Shown: positions 8,333 to 15,869 of the stretch, in pieces
Numbering within the stretch: the first letter of the stretch is position 1
Layout of the letters: every line of letters begins with the position of its first letter
Assembly: GCA_965198905.1 (NCBI GenBank)
Contig: OZ240678.1
Location: 930,001-994,000 of the forward strand
DNA: 64,000 nucleotides
Direction: 5' to 3'
Source: CAHJWH01 sp965198905
Lineage (GTDB): Bacteria; Pseudomonadota; Alphaproteobacteria; Caulobacterales; Caulobacteraceae
Notes under the pieces: model-generated
What the model was told of the DNA's origin: nothing
Seen by the model: the letters and a program-made list of their open reading frames with translations, nothing else
Databases searched by the model: none
Position numbers and translations under genes: made by a program

Positions 8333-9183
8333 GTCCGGGGTCTTTCCTGAAGCGGGGGACGCAGGGCAGGCGCCGGCGCGGGGCGTCCGTGGCCGAAGAT
8401 CTGGAACGGAACTGGCATCGCGCCTGCGGGCAGGACCGGGCGCGCCGCCGGGCGGAGCGGGGCCTTGGGGACCGGCTGGTTGGTCAGGTGGGTGTGCACG
8501 TCGCCCGTGAAGATCGCATGTTGGCCCTTGTCATACACCTGATAGGCGTCGGCCAAAATCGACCCCGACGGGCCGAAGCTGTAGACGTGCGCCCGGCCCA
8601 CCACACTGTTCTTGGGCATGTCCACATGGGCGAAGTCGCTGGTGAAGGTGTAGCCCTTGCCGTCGGTGGCCACCACGTGGCCGGCGAGGTCCAGCAGCTT
8701 GTGCTCCTCGTGATAGACGCCGTGCAGCGCCTTGGTGGTCATGGGCGCGGGCGCGCCGGCCGGGTATTGCTTCAGATCCGGGTTGGTCAGGGTGATGCGG
8801 TCGGGATCGGCGCCGTCGCGCACCGCCTCGCTCGCTGACATGATGTAGAGTTCGCCCTTCTCGTTTCGGCCGTAGAAGGTCGGGTTGATCAGGTGGATGG
8901 AGCCGAGCTGCTTGTCCGCCCGGGCCAGGGCCGAGATGACTGCGCGCACCCCGACCCAGCCGATCCCGAACAGCAGGATGACGCCCACCGCCGCCGGCAG
9001 GGCCTTGCGGAAGAAATGCACCTGGCGCGAGCGCTTGCGCCAGCGCTCAAGCGCCGCCGCCCGGCGGGCGAGGTCGGGACTGACGGGCTCCGGGTCCGAC
9101 ACCGGCCCAGGTGTCTCAGGGGGCGCCCCGGCCGGAGGGCGCAGCGGGCCGAGCGCCTCCTCGGGAAAGCCGATTTCAGCCAC
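8329..9183 (-). CDS. lptC: LPS export protein LptC
   Basis: The 284-residue protein has a cytoplasmic N-terminus of about 55 residues rich in Pro/Glu/Arg, one membrane helix (about residues 62-84, AAVGVILLFGIGWVG), then a periplasmic LptC domain with INPTFYGRNEKGELYIMSASEAV, a common start of the alphaproteobacterial LptC fold. It anchors the LptA bridge to LptB2FG. It lies between rnd and lptA, 12 nt from rnd and overlapping lptA by 4 nt. The proline-rich C-terminal tail after about residue 245 has no obvious domain. Confidence 0.9.
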   Translation of the reverse strand: MAEIGFPEEALGPLRPPAGAPPETPGPVSDPEPVSPDLARRAAALERWRKRSRQVHFFRKALPAAVGVILLFGIGWVGVRAVISALARADKQLGSIHLINPTFYGRNEKGELYIMSASEAVRDGADPDRITLTNPDLKQYPAGAPAPMTTKALHGVYHEEHKLLDLAGHVVATDGKGYTFTSDFAHVDMPKNSVVGRAHVYSFGPSGSILADAYQVYDKGQHAIFTGDVHTHLTNQPVPKAPLRPAARPVLPAGAMPVPFQIFGHGRPAPAPALRPPLQERPRT

Positions 9184-9195
9184 CGGGCGCGCCGC

Positions 9196-9810
9196 TCAGC
9201 TGTGGGCGAAGATGTCGACGTCTTCCCATCCGGCCACATCGAGGCTAGCGCGGTCGGGGAGGAAGTCGAAACAGGCCTGCGCCAAGCTCATGCGGCCTTC
9301 CCGCAGCAGCATGGCGTCCAGCCGGGCCTTGAGCGCGTGCAGGTTCAGCACGTCGGAGGCGGCGTAGGCCTGCTGCTCGGGGGTCAGGCTCGCCTGGCCC
9401 CAGTCCGAACTCTGCTGCGCCTTGGACATGTCCACGCTGAGCAATTCCTTGGTCACGTCCTTTAGGCCGTGCCGGTCGGTATAAGTGCGGGCCAGCTTGG
9501 AGGCGATCTTGGTGCAATACACCGGCGCGGTCCGAACCCCCAGATGCACCTGGAACATGGCGATGTCGAAGCGGCCGAAATGGAAGATCTTGAGCACGCC
9601 CGGATCGGTCAGCAGGCGCTTAAGGTTGGGGGCGTCGTAGCCGGGACGCTCCAGCTGCACCACATGGGCGTTCCCGTCGCCGGCGGAGAGCTGGACCACG
9701 GTCAGGGGATCGCGGTGCAGCCGCAGGCCCATCGCCTCCGAATCCACCGCCACGGCCGCGCCGAACTCGACGCCGTCCGGCAGGTCGCCGCGGTGCAGGT
9801 GGACGCTCAT
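9196..9810 (-). CDS. rnd: Ribonuclease D (short form, DEDDy 3'-5' exonuclease)
   Basis: The 204-residue protein has the three exonuclease motifs: ExoI AVDSEAMGL (D and E), ExoII FHFGRFDIAMF (D) and ExoIII QAYAASDVLNLHAL (Y-x3-D). It lacks the C-terminal HRDC domains of E. coli RNase D, as is normal for the short alphaproteobacterial type. It probably trims the 3' ends of structured RNAs such as tRNA precursors. It starts the rnd-lptCAB run, and a tRNA-Leu gene lies about 110 nt upstream on the same strand, so processing of that tRNA may be local. Confidence 0.92.
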   Translation of the reverse strand: MSVHLHRGDLPDGVEFGAAVAVDSEAMGLRLHRDPLTVVQLSAGDGNAHVVQLERPGYDAPNLKRLLTDPGVLKIFHFGRFDIAMFQVHLGVRTAPVYCTKIASKLARTYTDRHGLKDVTKELLSVDMSKAQQSSDWGQASLTPEQQAYAASDVLNLHALKARLDAMLLREGRMSLAQACFDFLPDRASLDVAGWEDVDIFAHS

Positions 9811-9920
9811 GCGATAAGGGTTCCGGAAGACGCGGGCGCGATCAAGCCCCGCTGAAGACCCGCGTCACCGCCGGCCGGCGAACGGGCTGACGCCCGAAGA
9901 GGAAGGTCGATCTGAAAAGC

Positions 9921-10007
<87 letters not shown>

Positions 10008-10112
10008 CTACGCCCGCAAGCTTATCGCCGCAGGTCGTGGGAAGCGGGGTGTCTAGGGCGCCGGACGCGCCCGGTCAACGGGCGGGTGGCGAGGGCGGCG
10101 CTGGGTTCGCGC

Positions 10113-10151
10113 CGCATTCAGCTTCCTCGCAAGGCATGGGAGCTGAATGCG
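10113..10151. other. Strong hairpin downstream of the UrcA gene
   Basis: CGCATTCAGCTTCC (10113-10126) pairs with GGGAGCTGAATGCG (10138-10151) over 14 bp with one T-G wobble and an 11-nt loop. It lies 13 nt beyond the UrcA stop on that strand. No T-tract follows in either direction, so it is a weak candidate for a factor-independent terminator; a 3'-end stabiliser or a small RNA element is possible. Confidence 0.55.
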
Positions 10152-10164
10152 AGGCGGCCTGGCC

Positions 10165-10494
10165 TCAGTTGGCGGCGACCTTCATCGCGCCTTGCGCATA
10201 GACCGCGCTCAGGGCGGGCAAGTTCACCTCGTCCACCGCTTGGGACAGGCCCGTGCGGTAGCAGGCTGAGCGTTGGACCGCGTCCTGATATTCCCTGAGG
10301 CTGAAGCTGGACGCGCCGCAGGCTTCCAGGGTCGCGCTCTTCAGACGGTCCAGCAGGATGACGGCGCCCCTGGGCTGGCTGGGGTCCAGGTCGCGATAAG
10401 ACACCTTGACGGCGGTGGACACCTCGGCGGCGCGAACGGCGGGGGCGAGGGCCAGACCGGCCAGCAGGGCCGCGGAGAGAATGACGGTCTTCAA
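10165..10494 (-). CDS. UrcA family secreted protein
   Basis: The 109-residue protein starts at TTG 10494, chosen because AGGGAG lies 7 nt upstream and the product begins with a clean signal peptide (residues 1-22, cleavage near AVRA-AE). The mature part has the VSYRDLDPSQPRGAVILLDRL segment and two cysteines in ACG and SACYR, the hallmark of the UrcA family, small periplasmic proteins of Caulobacterales and Sphingomonadales with unknown function. The two cysteines may form a disulphide. It stands alone between the tRNA and ahcY, with its own promoter region upstream. Confidence 0.85.
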   Translation of the reverse strand: MKTVILSAALLAGLALAPAVRAAEVSTAVKVSYRDLDPSQPRGAVILLDRLKSATLEACGASSFSLREYQDAVQRSACYRTGLSQAVDEVNLPALSAVYAQGAMKVAAN

Positions 10495-10814
10495 GATGGA
10501 GCTCCCTATGAAGGGGCTGTCGACGCAGCCCGTGGCGCCGCTGAGGCCTGACCTCTCGGCTTGGGAGACATATAGGCCTGCCGAATGACCGCTACGCTGC
10601 CAATTCACGCCTAAATGCGGAAAAATAGGGCTGAATGAGAAAAATGGCGCCTGGACTAAGATAAAACTTGACTCGATGGCGGTAGATAAAGTGCGGCGAG
10701 AGCGAGCCCCCGGTCTGTGAAGTCGCTTCGCATCATATAAGGATATCCTTATGCCCCGTTGCCCGACGGCGTGACGCCCGATATAGAGCCGCCAACATTG
10801 CAAGGAGCCGGCGC
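10495..10814. other. Divergent regulatory interval between UrcA gene and ahcY
   Basis: This 320-nt gap has no gene. It contains the 5' leader and promoter regions of both neighbours, a perfect 16-nt palindrome at 10737-10752 near ahcY, and a CATTCAGC element at 10630-10637 (minus strand) that also occurs in the hairpin downstream of the UrcA gene. The AT-rich stretch 10610-10690 is the likely UrcA promoter zone. Confidence 0.6.
10737..10752. promoter_or_regulatory. Perfect palindrome ATAAGGATATCCTTAT upstream of ahcY (candidate operator)
   Basis: The 16-nt sequence is its own reverse complement and lies 63 nt upstream of the ahcY ATG. ArsR-type regulators of SAM/SAH metabolism (SahR-like) use AT-rich palindromes of about this size in proteobacteria; that link is inference from position. 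No regulator gene is adjacent. Confidence 0.55.
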
Positions 10815-12212
10815 ATGGCCGACTATATCGTCCGCGACATCTCCCTGGCCGGCTTCGGCCGCAAGGAGATCGACATCGCCGAAACCGAGATGCCCGGCCT
10901 GATGGCCGTGCGCGAGGAGTTCGGCCGCGACAAGCCGCTGAAGGGCGCGCGGATCGCGGGCTCCCTGCACATGACCATCCAGACCGCGGTCTTGATCGAG
11001 ACGCTGCAGGCGCTGGGCGCCGACATCCGCTGGGCGTCCTGCAACATCTTCTCCACCCAGGACCACGCCGCGGCCGCCATCGCCGCCACCGGCACCCCCG
11101 TCTTCGCCACCAAGGGCGAGACGCTGGAGGAGTACTGGGACTACGCCCACAAGATCTTCGAATGGGCCGACGGCGGCTACCCGAACCTGATCCTGGACGA
11201 CGGCGGCGATGCGACGCTGCTGTGCGTGCTCGGGCCCAAGGCGGAGAAGGACATCTCCGTCATCAGCGATCCGCAGAACGAAGAGGAGGAAGCCCTCTTC
11301 GCGGTGATGAAGCGCTATCTGAAGGAGAAGCCGGGCTTCTATTCGGCCATCCGCGACGCCATCAAGGGCGTGTCGGAGGAGACCACCACGGGCGTGCACC
11401 GCCTGTACCAGATGGCCACCAAAGGCGAGCTGCCGTTCCCGGCCATCAACGTCAACGACAGCGTCACCAAGTCCAAGTTCGACAACCTGTACGGCTGCCG
11501 CGAATCGCTGGTGGACGCCATTCGCCGCGGCACCGACGTGATGCTGGCCGGCAAGGTCGCCGTGGTCTGCGGCTATGGCGACGTGGGCAAGGGCTCGGCG
11601 GCGTCGCTGCGCCAGGGCGGCGCCCGGGTGGTGGTCACCGAGATCGACCCGATCTGCGCCCTGCAGGCCGCCATGGAGGGCTATGAGGTCCAGACCCTGG
11701 ACGACATGGCCGGCAAGTCCGACATCTTCGTCACCGCCACCGGCAACAAGGATGTGATCACCGTCGATCACATGCGGGCGATGAAGAACAACGCCATCGT
11801 CTGCAACATCGGCCACTTCGACAGCGAAATCCAGGTCGCCGGCCTGAAGAACTTCAAGTGGGACGAGATCAAGCCCCAGGTCCACCACATCGAGTTCCCC
11901 GACGGCAAGAAGATCATTCTGCTGTCCGAAGGCCGCCTGGTGAACCTCGGCAACGCCACCGGCCATCCCAGCTTTGTAATGTCGGCCTCGTTCACCAACC
12001 AGACCCTGGCCCAGATCGAACTGTGGACCAACAAGGACACCGGCAAGTACCAGAACCAGGTCTACACCCTGCCCAAGCACCTCGACGAAAAAGTCGCCAT
12101 GCTCCACCTCGCCAAGCTCGGCGCCAAGCTGACCCAACTCTCAATGGCCCAGGCGGACTATATCGACGTGCCGGTACAGGGCCCGTTCAAGCCGGAGCAT
12201 TATAGGTATTGA
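10815..12212 (+). CDS. ahcY: Adenosylhomocysteinase (SAH hydrolase)
   Basis: The 465-residue enzyme hydrolyses S-adenosylhomocysteine to homocysteine and adenosine, keeping methyltransferases free of product inhibition. Its N-terminus is family-typical (DYIVRDISLAGFGRKEI). Catalytic segments are HMTIQTAVLIETL, CNIFSTQDHAAAAI and the NAD-binding GKVAVVCGYGDVGKGSA, and the protein ends in the conserved PFKPEHYRY tail, so it is full length. AAGGAG lies 6 nt before the ATG. It is monocistronic, and the palindrome at 10737-10752 suggests control by a SAM-cycle regulator. Confidence 0.98.
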   Translation: MADYIVRDISLAGFGRKEIDIAETEMPGLMAVREEFGRDKPLKGARIAGSLHMTIQTAVLIETLQALGADIRWASCNIFSTQDHAAAAIAATGTPVFATKGETLEEYWDYAHKIFEWADGGYPNLILDDGGDATLLCVLGPKAEKDISVISDPQNEEEEALFAVMKRYLKEKPGFYSAIRDAIKGVSEETTTGVHRLYQMATKGELPFPAINVNDSVTKSKFDNLYGCRESLVDAIRRGTDVMLAGKVAVVCGYGDVGKGSAASLRQGGARVVVTEIDPICALQAAMEGYEVQTLDDMAGKSDIFVTATGNKDVITVDHMRAMKNNAIVCNIGHFDSEIQVAGLKNFKWDEIKPQVHHIEFPDGKKIILLSEGRLVNLGNATGHPSFVMSASFTNQTLAQIELWTNKDTGKYQNQVYTLPKHLDEKVAMLHLAKLGAKLTQLSMAQADYIDVPVQGPFKPEHYRY

Positions 12213-12241
12213 GTCGACGTGATAAGGAGAGAAGCTTTTAA

Positions 12242-12703
12242 CTATCCCTGCTGTTCAATCCAGCCGGTTCGGGCCGTAGAAAATTGAGAATTCGTGCGCC
12301 CTTTCCAGTTGGCAAAAGCGCCAGCAACAATGCAAAGGAGCATGAGGTTGCTGACTAAGTCATTGATCCAAACCTGCGCTAACGCTCCGGGACCCTCTCC
12401 GCCAAGACTTAGTGCATGGGAAAATAGAGCAATGCTCTGTAATAACATTGCCGCGCCCAGCCAGAGACTACTGTATTTAAAAGCCACAAAAAGGAGCGAG
12501 AAGGCCAGGGCGAAATCTATTCCAAATTCTTGCATAGTAGGATAGCGTGGATACGTCCGCAGCCACACGACATCTGCCAAAACGTTGGCAACAAAAATTA
12601 ACACTGAGCCTATCTGCTCAGCCCGTCCGCCTTTCCAGAAGGCAAAGACGCATACACAGGTAAGAACGCCTAAACCAATTAACCAAACTACATCACCACC
12701 CAT
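12242..12703 (-). CDS. Small integral membrane protein, unrecognised, atypical composition
   Basis: The 153-residue product is predicted to have four or five membrane helices (about residues 4-22, 32-50, 62-80, 82-100 and 115-133), with Trp-rich loop ends (VVWLRTYPRYPT) and a polar C-terminus. I do not recognise the family. The DNA is visibly richer in A/T than its neighbours and uses A/T-ending codons rarely seen in the rest of the window, suggesting recent transfer or weak selection. A weak Shine-Dalgarno (GGGAAG) precedes ATG 12703. It faces ahcY tail to tail with 29 nt between the stops. Confidence 0.65.
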   Translation of the reverse strand: MGGDVVWLIGLGVLTCVCVFAFWKGGRAEQIGSVLIFVANVLADVVWLRTYPRYPTMQEFGIDFALAFSLLFVAFKYSSLWLGAAMLLQSIALFSHALSLGGEGPGALAQVWINDLVSNLMLLCIVAGAFANWKGRTNSQFSTARTGWIEQQG

Positions 12704-12768
12704 AATCCGGCTTCCCGAGAGACTCCTGGGTGATGATGTAGCCCGTCAATGATTTAAAACGTCTAAAT

Positions 12769-13104
12769 CTAAACGGCTCTAAGCATCTCCGCACGAACCG
12801 GCTCGCTCTGATTCGGCTTAGGCCCGGTTCCCGCCATCTTTTGACGAATCCCAACACGCAGCTTGGCGTCGTTAAGATCGTGGTGGCAGGCGACCATGGC
12901 CGTGCGGGCTTGGCCAAGGGCCGCCAGGGCGGCGGTCGCCTTGGTGAACGACTCGTCAGCGAACACCGCCGAAACGCCGAGTTCCTGACGTGCGTTTACT
13001 AGTTCGCTCACTAGGACAGACGCGTTGGCGATGGCCTGGTCGATGGCGTCTTCAGTGGCGAAAAGCTTAGTGGCGACTTGTTGAGCGACGAGCGCGCGTT
13101 CCAT
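12769..13104 (-). CDS. Small helical protein with upstream CtrA-type box, unrecognised
   Basis: The 111-residue protein begins at ATG 13104 (MERALVAQQVATKL), chosen because AAGGGG lies 6 nt upstream; reading can extend to 13134 without support. It is largely helical, with amphipathic Ala/Val-rich helices to about residue 85 and a basic, Pro-containing tail (MAGTGPKPNQSEPV). No membrane segment or signal peptide is visible, and I do not recognise a family. A perfect TTAA-N7-TTAA site 55-69 nt upstream of the start places it as a candidate member of the CtrA cell-cycle regulon. Confidence 0.68.
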   Translation of the reverse strand: MERALVAQQVATKLFATEDAIDQAIANASVLVSELVNARQELGVSAVFADESFTKATAALAALGQARTAMVACHHDLNDAKLRVGIRQKMAGTGPKPNQSEPVRAEMLRAV

Positions 13105-13158
13105 GACAAACCCCTTTGGCCTCAAAAGAGACATTATTAGATAAACACGTTGTTATGC

Positions 13159-13173
13159 TTAACGCCAGATTAA
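13159..13173. promoter_or_regulatory. CtrA-type binding site TTAACGCCAGATTAA
   Basis: This exactly matches the CtrA consensus TTAA-N7-TTAA. It lies 55-69 nt upstream of the minus-strand gene at 13104, the right distance to overlap its -35 region, and 119 nt upstream of the plus-strand kinase gene. The first gene is the likelier target. Confidence 0.65.
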
Positions 13174-13291
13174 TTTCGCGCCCTGGGTGATTTTGTTCGC
13201 CTTTAAGGCGTATCTCGACAGAGCGCCGCCTGAGCGGCTTTCGGGCCGCGCCTAAGCGAAGCGTTAGCATTGCCGTGCTAAGGATCGCCGG

Positions 13292-15262
13292 ATGACCGTG
13301 GCCGATCCCGTCGCCGGGGCGCGAGCTTCCCTTCCAGGAGGAGCGACGCGCCACGCCCAGTCCCTGCAGGCGCGCATCACCGCGGCCATCCTGATGACGG
13401 CCGTCACCGTGCTGTTCTTCGGCTGCACCCTGTTCATGCTCGAGCAGCGCCATACCGAACAGACCGATGACCACCTCGGCAGTCAGCATCTGGTCGGCGT
13501 CCTGGCGCTGAACGAGGCGAAGCCGTTTGCGGACGGCCAGACCGCGCGCGTCGTGCACGACCTCCAGATGCTCGACTATTTCCATCGGGTCGTCTCCGGA
13601 GAGGTGCGGGGCGACGACGGCCGGCGGATCGTCTATCGGCGCGGGCGCGGCGGCGCCCCCGGCGAACTCTCCTACCGAGCCGAGATGCGCCAGGGGGGCC
13701 GTCATGTCGGCGAGGTCCTGCTCGAGGAGTTGCCGGGATCGAGCTCTGTGGCGCTTGGCCACTACCTGGCCATGGGCGGGGCCCTGTTCTTCGCCGCCAC
13801 CGCCATCGGCTTGTTCCTGGGGCGCTGGCTGGCGGGCAGGATCACTACGCCCGTAGCCCGCCTAGCCGCCGCCATGGACGCGGTCGGCTCCAGCGGGACC
13901 TTCCAGGTGCGGGTGGAGCCGGACGCCGCAGACGAGATCGGCCGGCTGACCCAGTGCTTCAACACCTTGATGTCGCGCCTGCACGTCAAGGACCTGGCGC
14001 TGCGGCGCACGCTCGCCGAACTGGTGGAGGCCCGCGACGCCGCCGAGGCCGCCAATCTCGCCAAGTCGCAGTTCCTGGCCAATATGAGCCACGAGATCAG
14101 GACCCCCCTGAACGGCGTCCTGGCCATGGCCCAGGTCCTCGCCCGCAGTCCGCTTGAGACCGGACAACGCGATCAGGTGGACGTGATCCACCAGTCCGGC
14201 GAGACCCTGCTCGGCCTGCTGAACGACATCTTGGACGTCTCCAAGATCGAGGCCGGCAAGCTCGAGCTGGAGGTGGCGGACTTCGACATCGAGGCCATGA
14301 TCCGAAGCGCCGCGGCCAGCTTTGCGGCGGTGGCCGAGCGCAAGCCGCTCGATTTCGACGTCGTCGTCGCCCCTCTGGCTCGCGGCCTGCGCACCGGCGA
14401 TGCGGCGCGCCTGCGCCAGATCGTCAGCAACTTCCTGTCCAATGCGCTCAAGTTCACCGAGACCGGCGGGGTCCGTCTCACGGTCGAGGGAGAAGGTCCC
14501 GACGGCGCGGTCGGCGTGACGGTGACCGTGCGCGACACGGGCCTGGGCATCGCTGCGGACAAGCAACAGCTGCTGTTCCAGAAATTTACCCAACTCGACG
14601 CCTCCACGACGCGCCGGTTCGGCGGGACGGGCCTGGGGCTGGCGATCTGCCGGGAGCTGAGCGAGCTGATGGGCGGCCGGGTGTGGGTCGAAAGCGAACC
14701 CGGTCAGGGCTCGTCCTTCTCCGTCTTCCTGCCGCTGCCCCGGGTTGCGGCGGCCGAAGCAAATCCGGAGACGTCCGAGCTCTCCGCCGCCGATACCGTG
14801 GCTCCCCTCCCCTCCGCGGAGAAGATCGCCGACGAGCCGGCTTGCGAAACGCTTTCCGAGAAGGCGGCGCTTCGGGTGCTGGCGGCGGAGGACAATCCGA
14901 CCAACCAGCTGGTGCTCAGCACCATCATGCAGATCTTCGGGATGGAGCTGACCTTGGCCGGGGACGGCGCCGACGCCGTCGACGCCTGGCGCGCGGGCGA
15001 TTTCGATCTCGTGCTGATGGATATCCAGATGCCTCGCATGGACGGGGTCGCCGCGACCCGCCGCATCCGCGCCGAAGAGGCGGCGATCGGGCGGAGGCGG
15101 ACGCCCATCCTGGCGCTCTCCGCCAACGCCCTGACCCACCAGGTCGAGGCCTATCTGGCCGCGGGCATGGACGGCCACATCGCCAAGCCCATCGAACTGC
15201 CCAAGCTGCAGGCGGCCTTGGAGGGCGTCTTCCAGACGGCCGATATCGCCGCCGCGGCTTGA
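13292..15262 (+). CDS. Hybrid sensor histidine kinase/response regulator
   Basis: The 656-residue protein has a membrane helix at about 30-52, a short extracytoplasmic region of about 100 residues with no recognised sensor fold, a second helix at about 154-177, a HAMP domain (about 178-232), a coiled coil, a HisKA domain with the H-box SHEIRTPLNG (His267), an HATPase domain with N, G1 (DTGLGI) and G2 (GGTGLGLAI) boxes, a linker rich in Ala/Ser/Glu, and a C-terminal receiver with phospho-acceptor Asp577 (LVLMDIQMP). Phosphorelay to a separate Hpt protein is expected. No partner response regulator is adjacent and the signal is unknown. Confidence 0.93.
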   Translation: MTVADPVAGARASLPGGATRHAQSLQARITAAILMTAVTVLFFGCTLFMLEQRHTEQTDDHLGSQHLVGVLALNEAKPFADGQTARVVHDLQMLDYFHRVVSGEVRGDDGRRIVYRRGRGGAPGELSYRAEMRQGGRHVGEVLLEELPGSSSVALGHYLAMGGALFFAATAIGLFLGRWLAGRITTPVARLAAAMDAVGSSGTFQVRVEPDAADEIGRLTQCFNTLMSRLHVKDLALRRTLAELVEARDAAEAANLAKSQFLANMSHEIRTPLNGVLAMAQVLARSPLETGQRDQVDVIHQSGETLLGLLNDILDVSKIEAGKLELEVADFDIEAMIRSAAASFAAVAERKPLDFDVVVAPLARGLRTGDAARLRQIVSNFLSNALKFTETGGVRLTVEGEGPDGAVGVTVTVRDTGLGIAADKQQLLFQKFTQLDASTTRRFGGTGLGLAICRELSELMGGRVWVESEPGQGSSFSVFLPLPRVAAAEANPETSELSAADTVAPLPSAEKIADEPACETLSEKAALRVLAAEDNPTNQLVLSTIMQIFGMELTLAGDGADAVDAWRAGDFDLVLMDIQMPRMDGVAATRRIRAEEAAIGRRRTPILALSANALTHQVEAYLAAGMDGHIAKPIELPKLQAALEGVFQTADIAAAA

Positions 15263-15272
15263 GCGTTCAGCC

Positions 15273-15848
15273 TCAGCGGCACTGGGGGTCCGGCGCCAGG
15301 CCCCAGACCTGGTCGGCCCTGATCCAGCCCTTGGCGTGGCCGACGGCGATCCGGCACCAGTCGCCCTGGCAGTCCTTCAGGTCGGCGATGGCGTGGCCCA
15401 CCAGGGTCGCGGTCTCGGCCGAGCCCTCGTCCGGCTTGGCATGCAGGGCCAGGTCTTGCGGCTGGGTGCGCATCACCGTGCGCCGCGCCTCGGTGGTGCG
15501 GCCGCGCACCCATGACAGCGCGCCCTGGGCGTCGCACACCCGCCGCCACTCCTCGGTCTCGGCCACCACCTGCAGCGGCAGGCCCTTCACCCGGTACACC
15601 CACTTCACCGCGTAATCGTCGCCGGGGCCGGCGCGCGCATTGACCTTGTCGAACTTGGTGGAGACGTAGCGGGGGACCGGAAAGCCCGACGGGGTCTGAC
15701 GAGCCCCGGACCGCCCCTCGGAGGGCGGCTGCGCCTGCGAATGGCGCGAACAGGCGGTGAGCGGCGAGGTCGCCAGGACGACGGCCGCCGCCGCCCATTG
15801 GCCGGCGCGGACCGCTTTGCTACAGAGCTTCGCGCCGGGCGTTCGCAC
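15273..15848 (-). CDS. SH3-domain lipoprotein
   Basis: The 191-residue protein has a signal sequence ending in LTAC (Cys33), a possible lipobox. Two bacterial SH3 (DUF1058/SH3_4-like) domains follow: the first at about 60-120 (KFDKVNARAGPGDDYAVKWVY, EWRRVCDAQGALSWVR), the second at about 125-188 (CQGDWCRIAVGHAKGWIRADQVWG). Such proteins bind or sense the cell wall from the periplasm. The gene is head to head with the 2-hydroxyacid dehydrogenase, separated by 21 nt, so the promoters must overlap the opposite gene's coding edge or share this gap. Confidence 0.85.
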   Translation of the reverse strand: MRTPGAKLCSKAVRAGQWAAAAVVLATSPLTACSRHSQAQPPSEGRSGARQTPSGFPVPRYVSTKFDKVNARAGPGDDYAVKWVYRVKGLPLQVVAETEEWRRVCDAQGALSWVRGRTTEARRTVMRTQPQDLALHAKPDEGSAETATLVGHAIADLKDCQGDWCRIAVGHAKGWIRADQVWGLAPDPQCR

Positions 15849-15869
15849 GCGCTCTTTTCAATCGCCCCC

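Noticed and set aside
10753..10814. SAM or SAH riboswitch in the ahcY leader
   Set aside because: I could not match the short leader to the conserved pairing of SAM-II, SAH or SAM/SAH aptamers; only the DNA palindrome stands out.
10749..12137. 462-residue frame antisense to ahcY
   Set aside because: Its composition is a GC-rich complement of the ahcY codons, with no domain and no ribosome-binding site.
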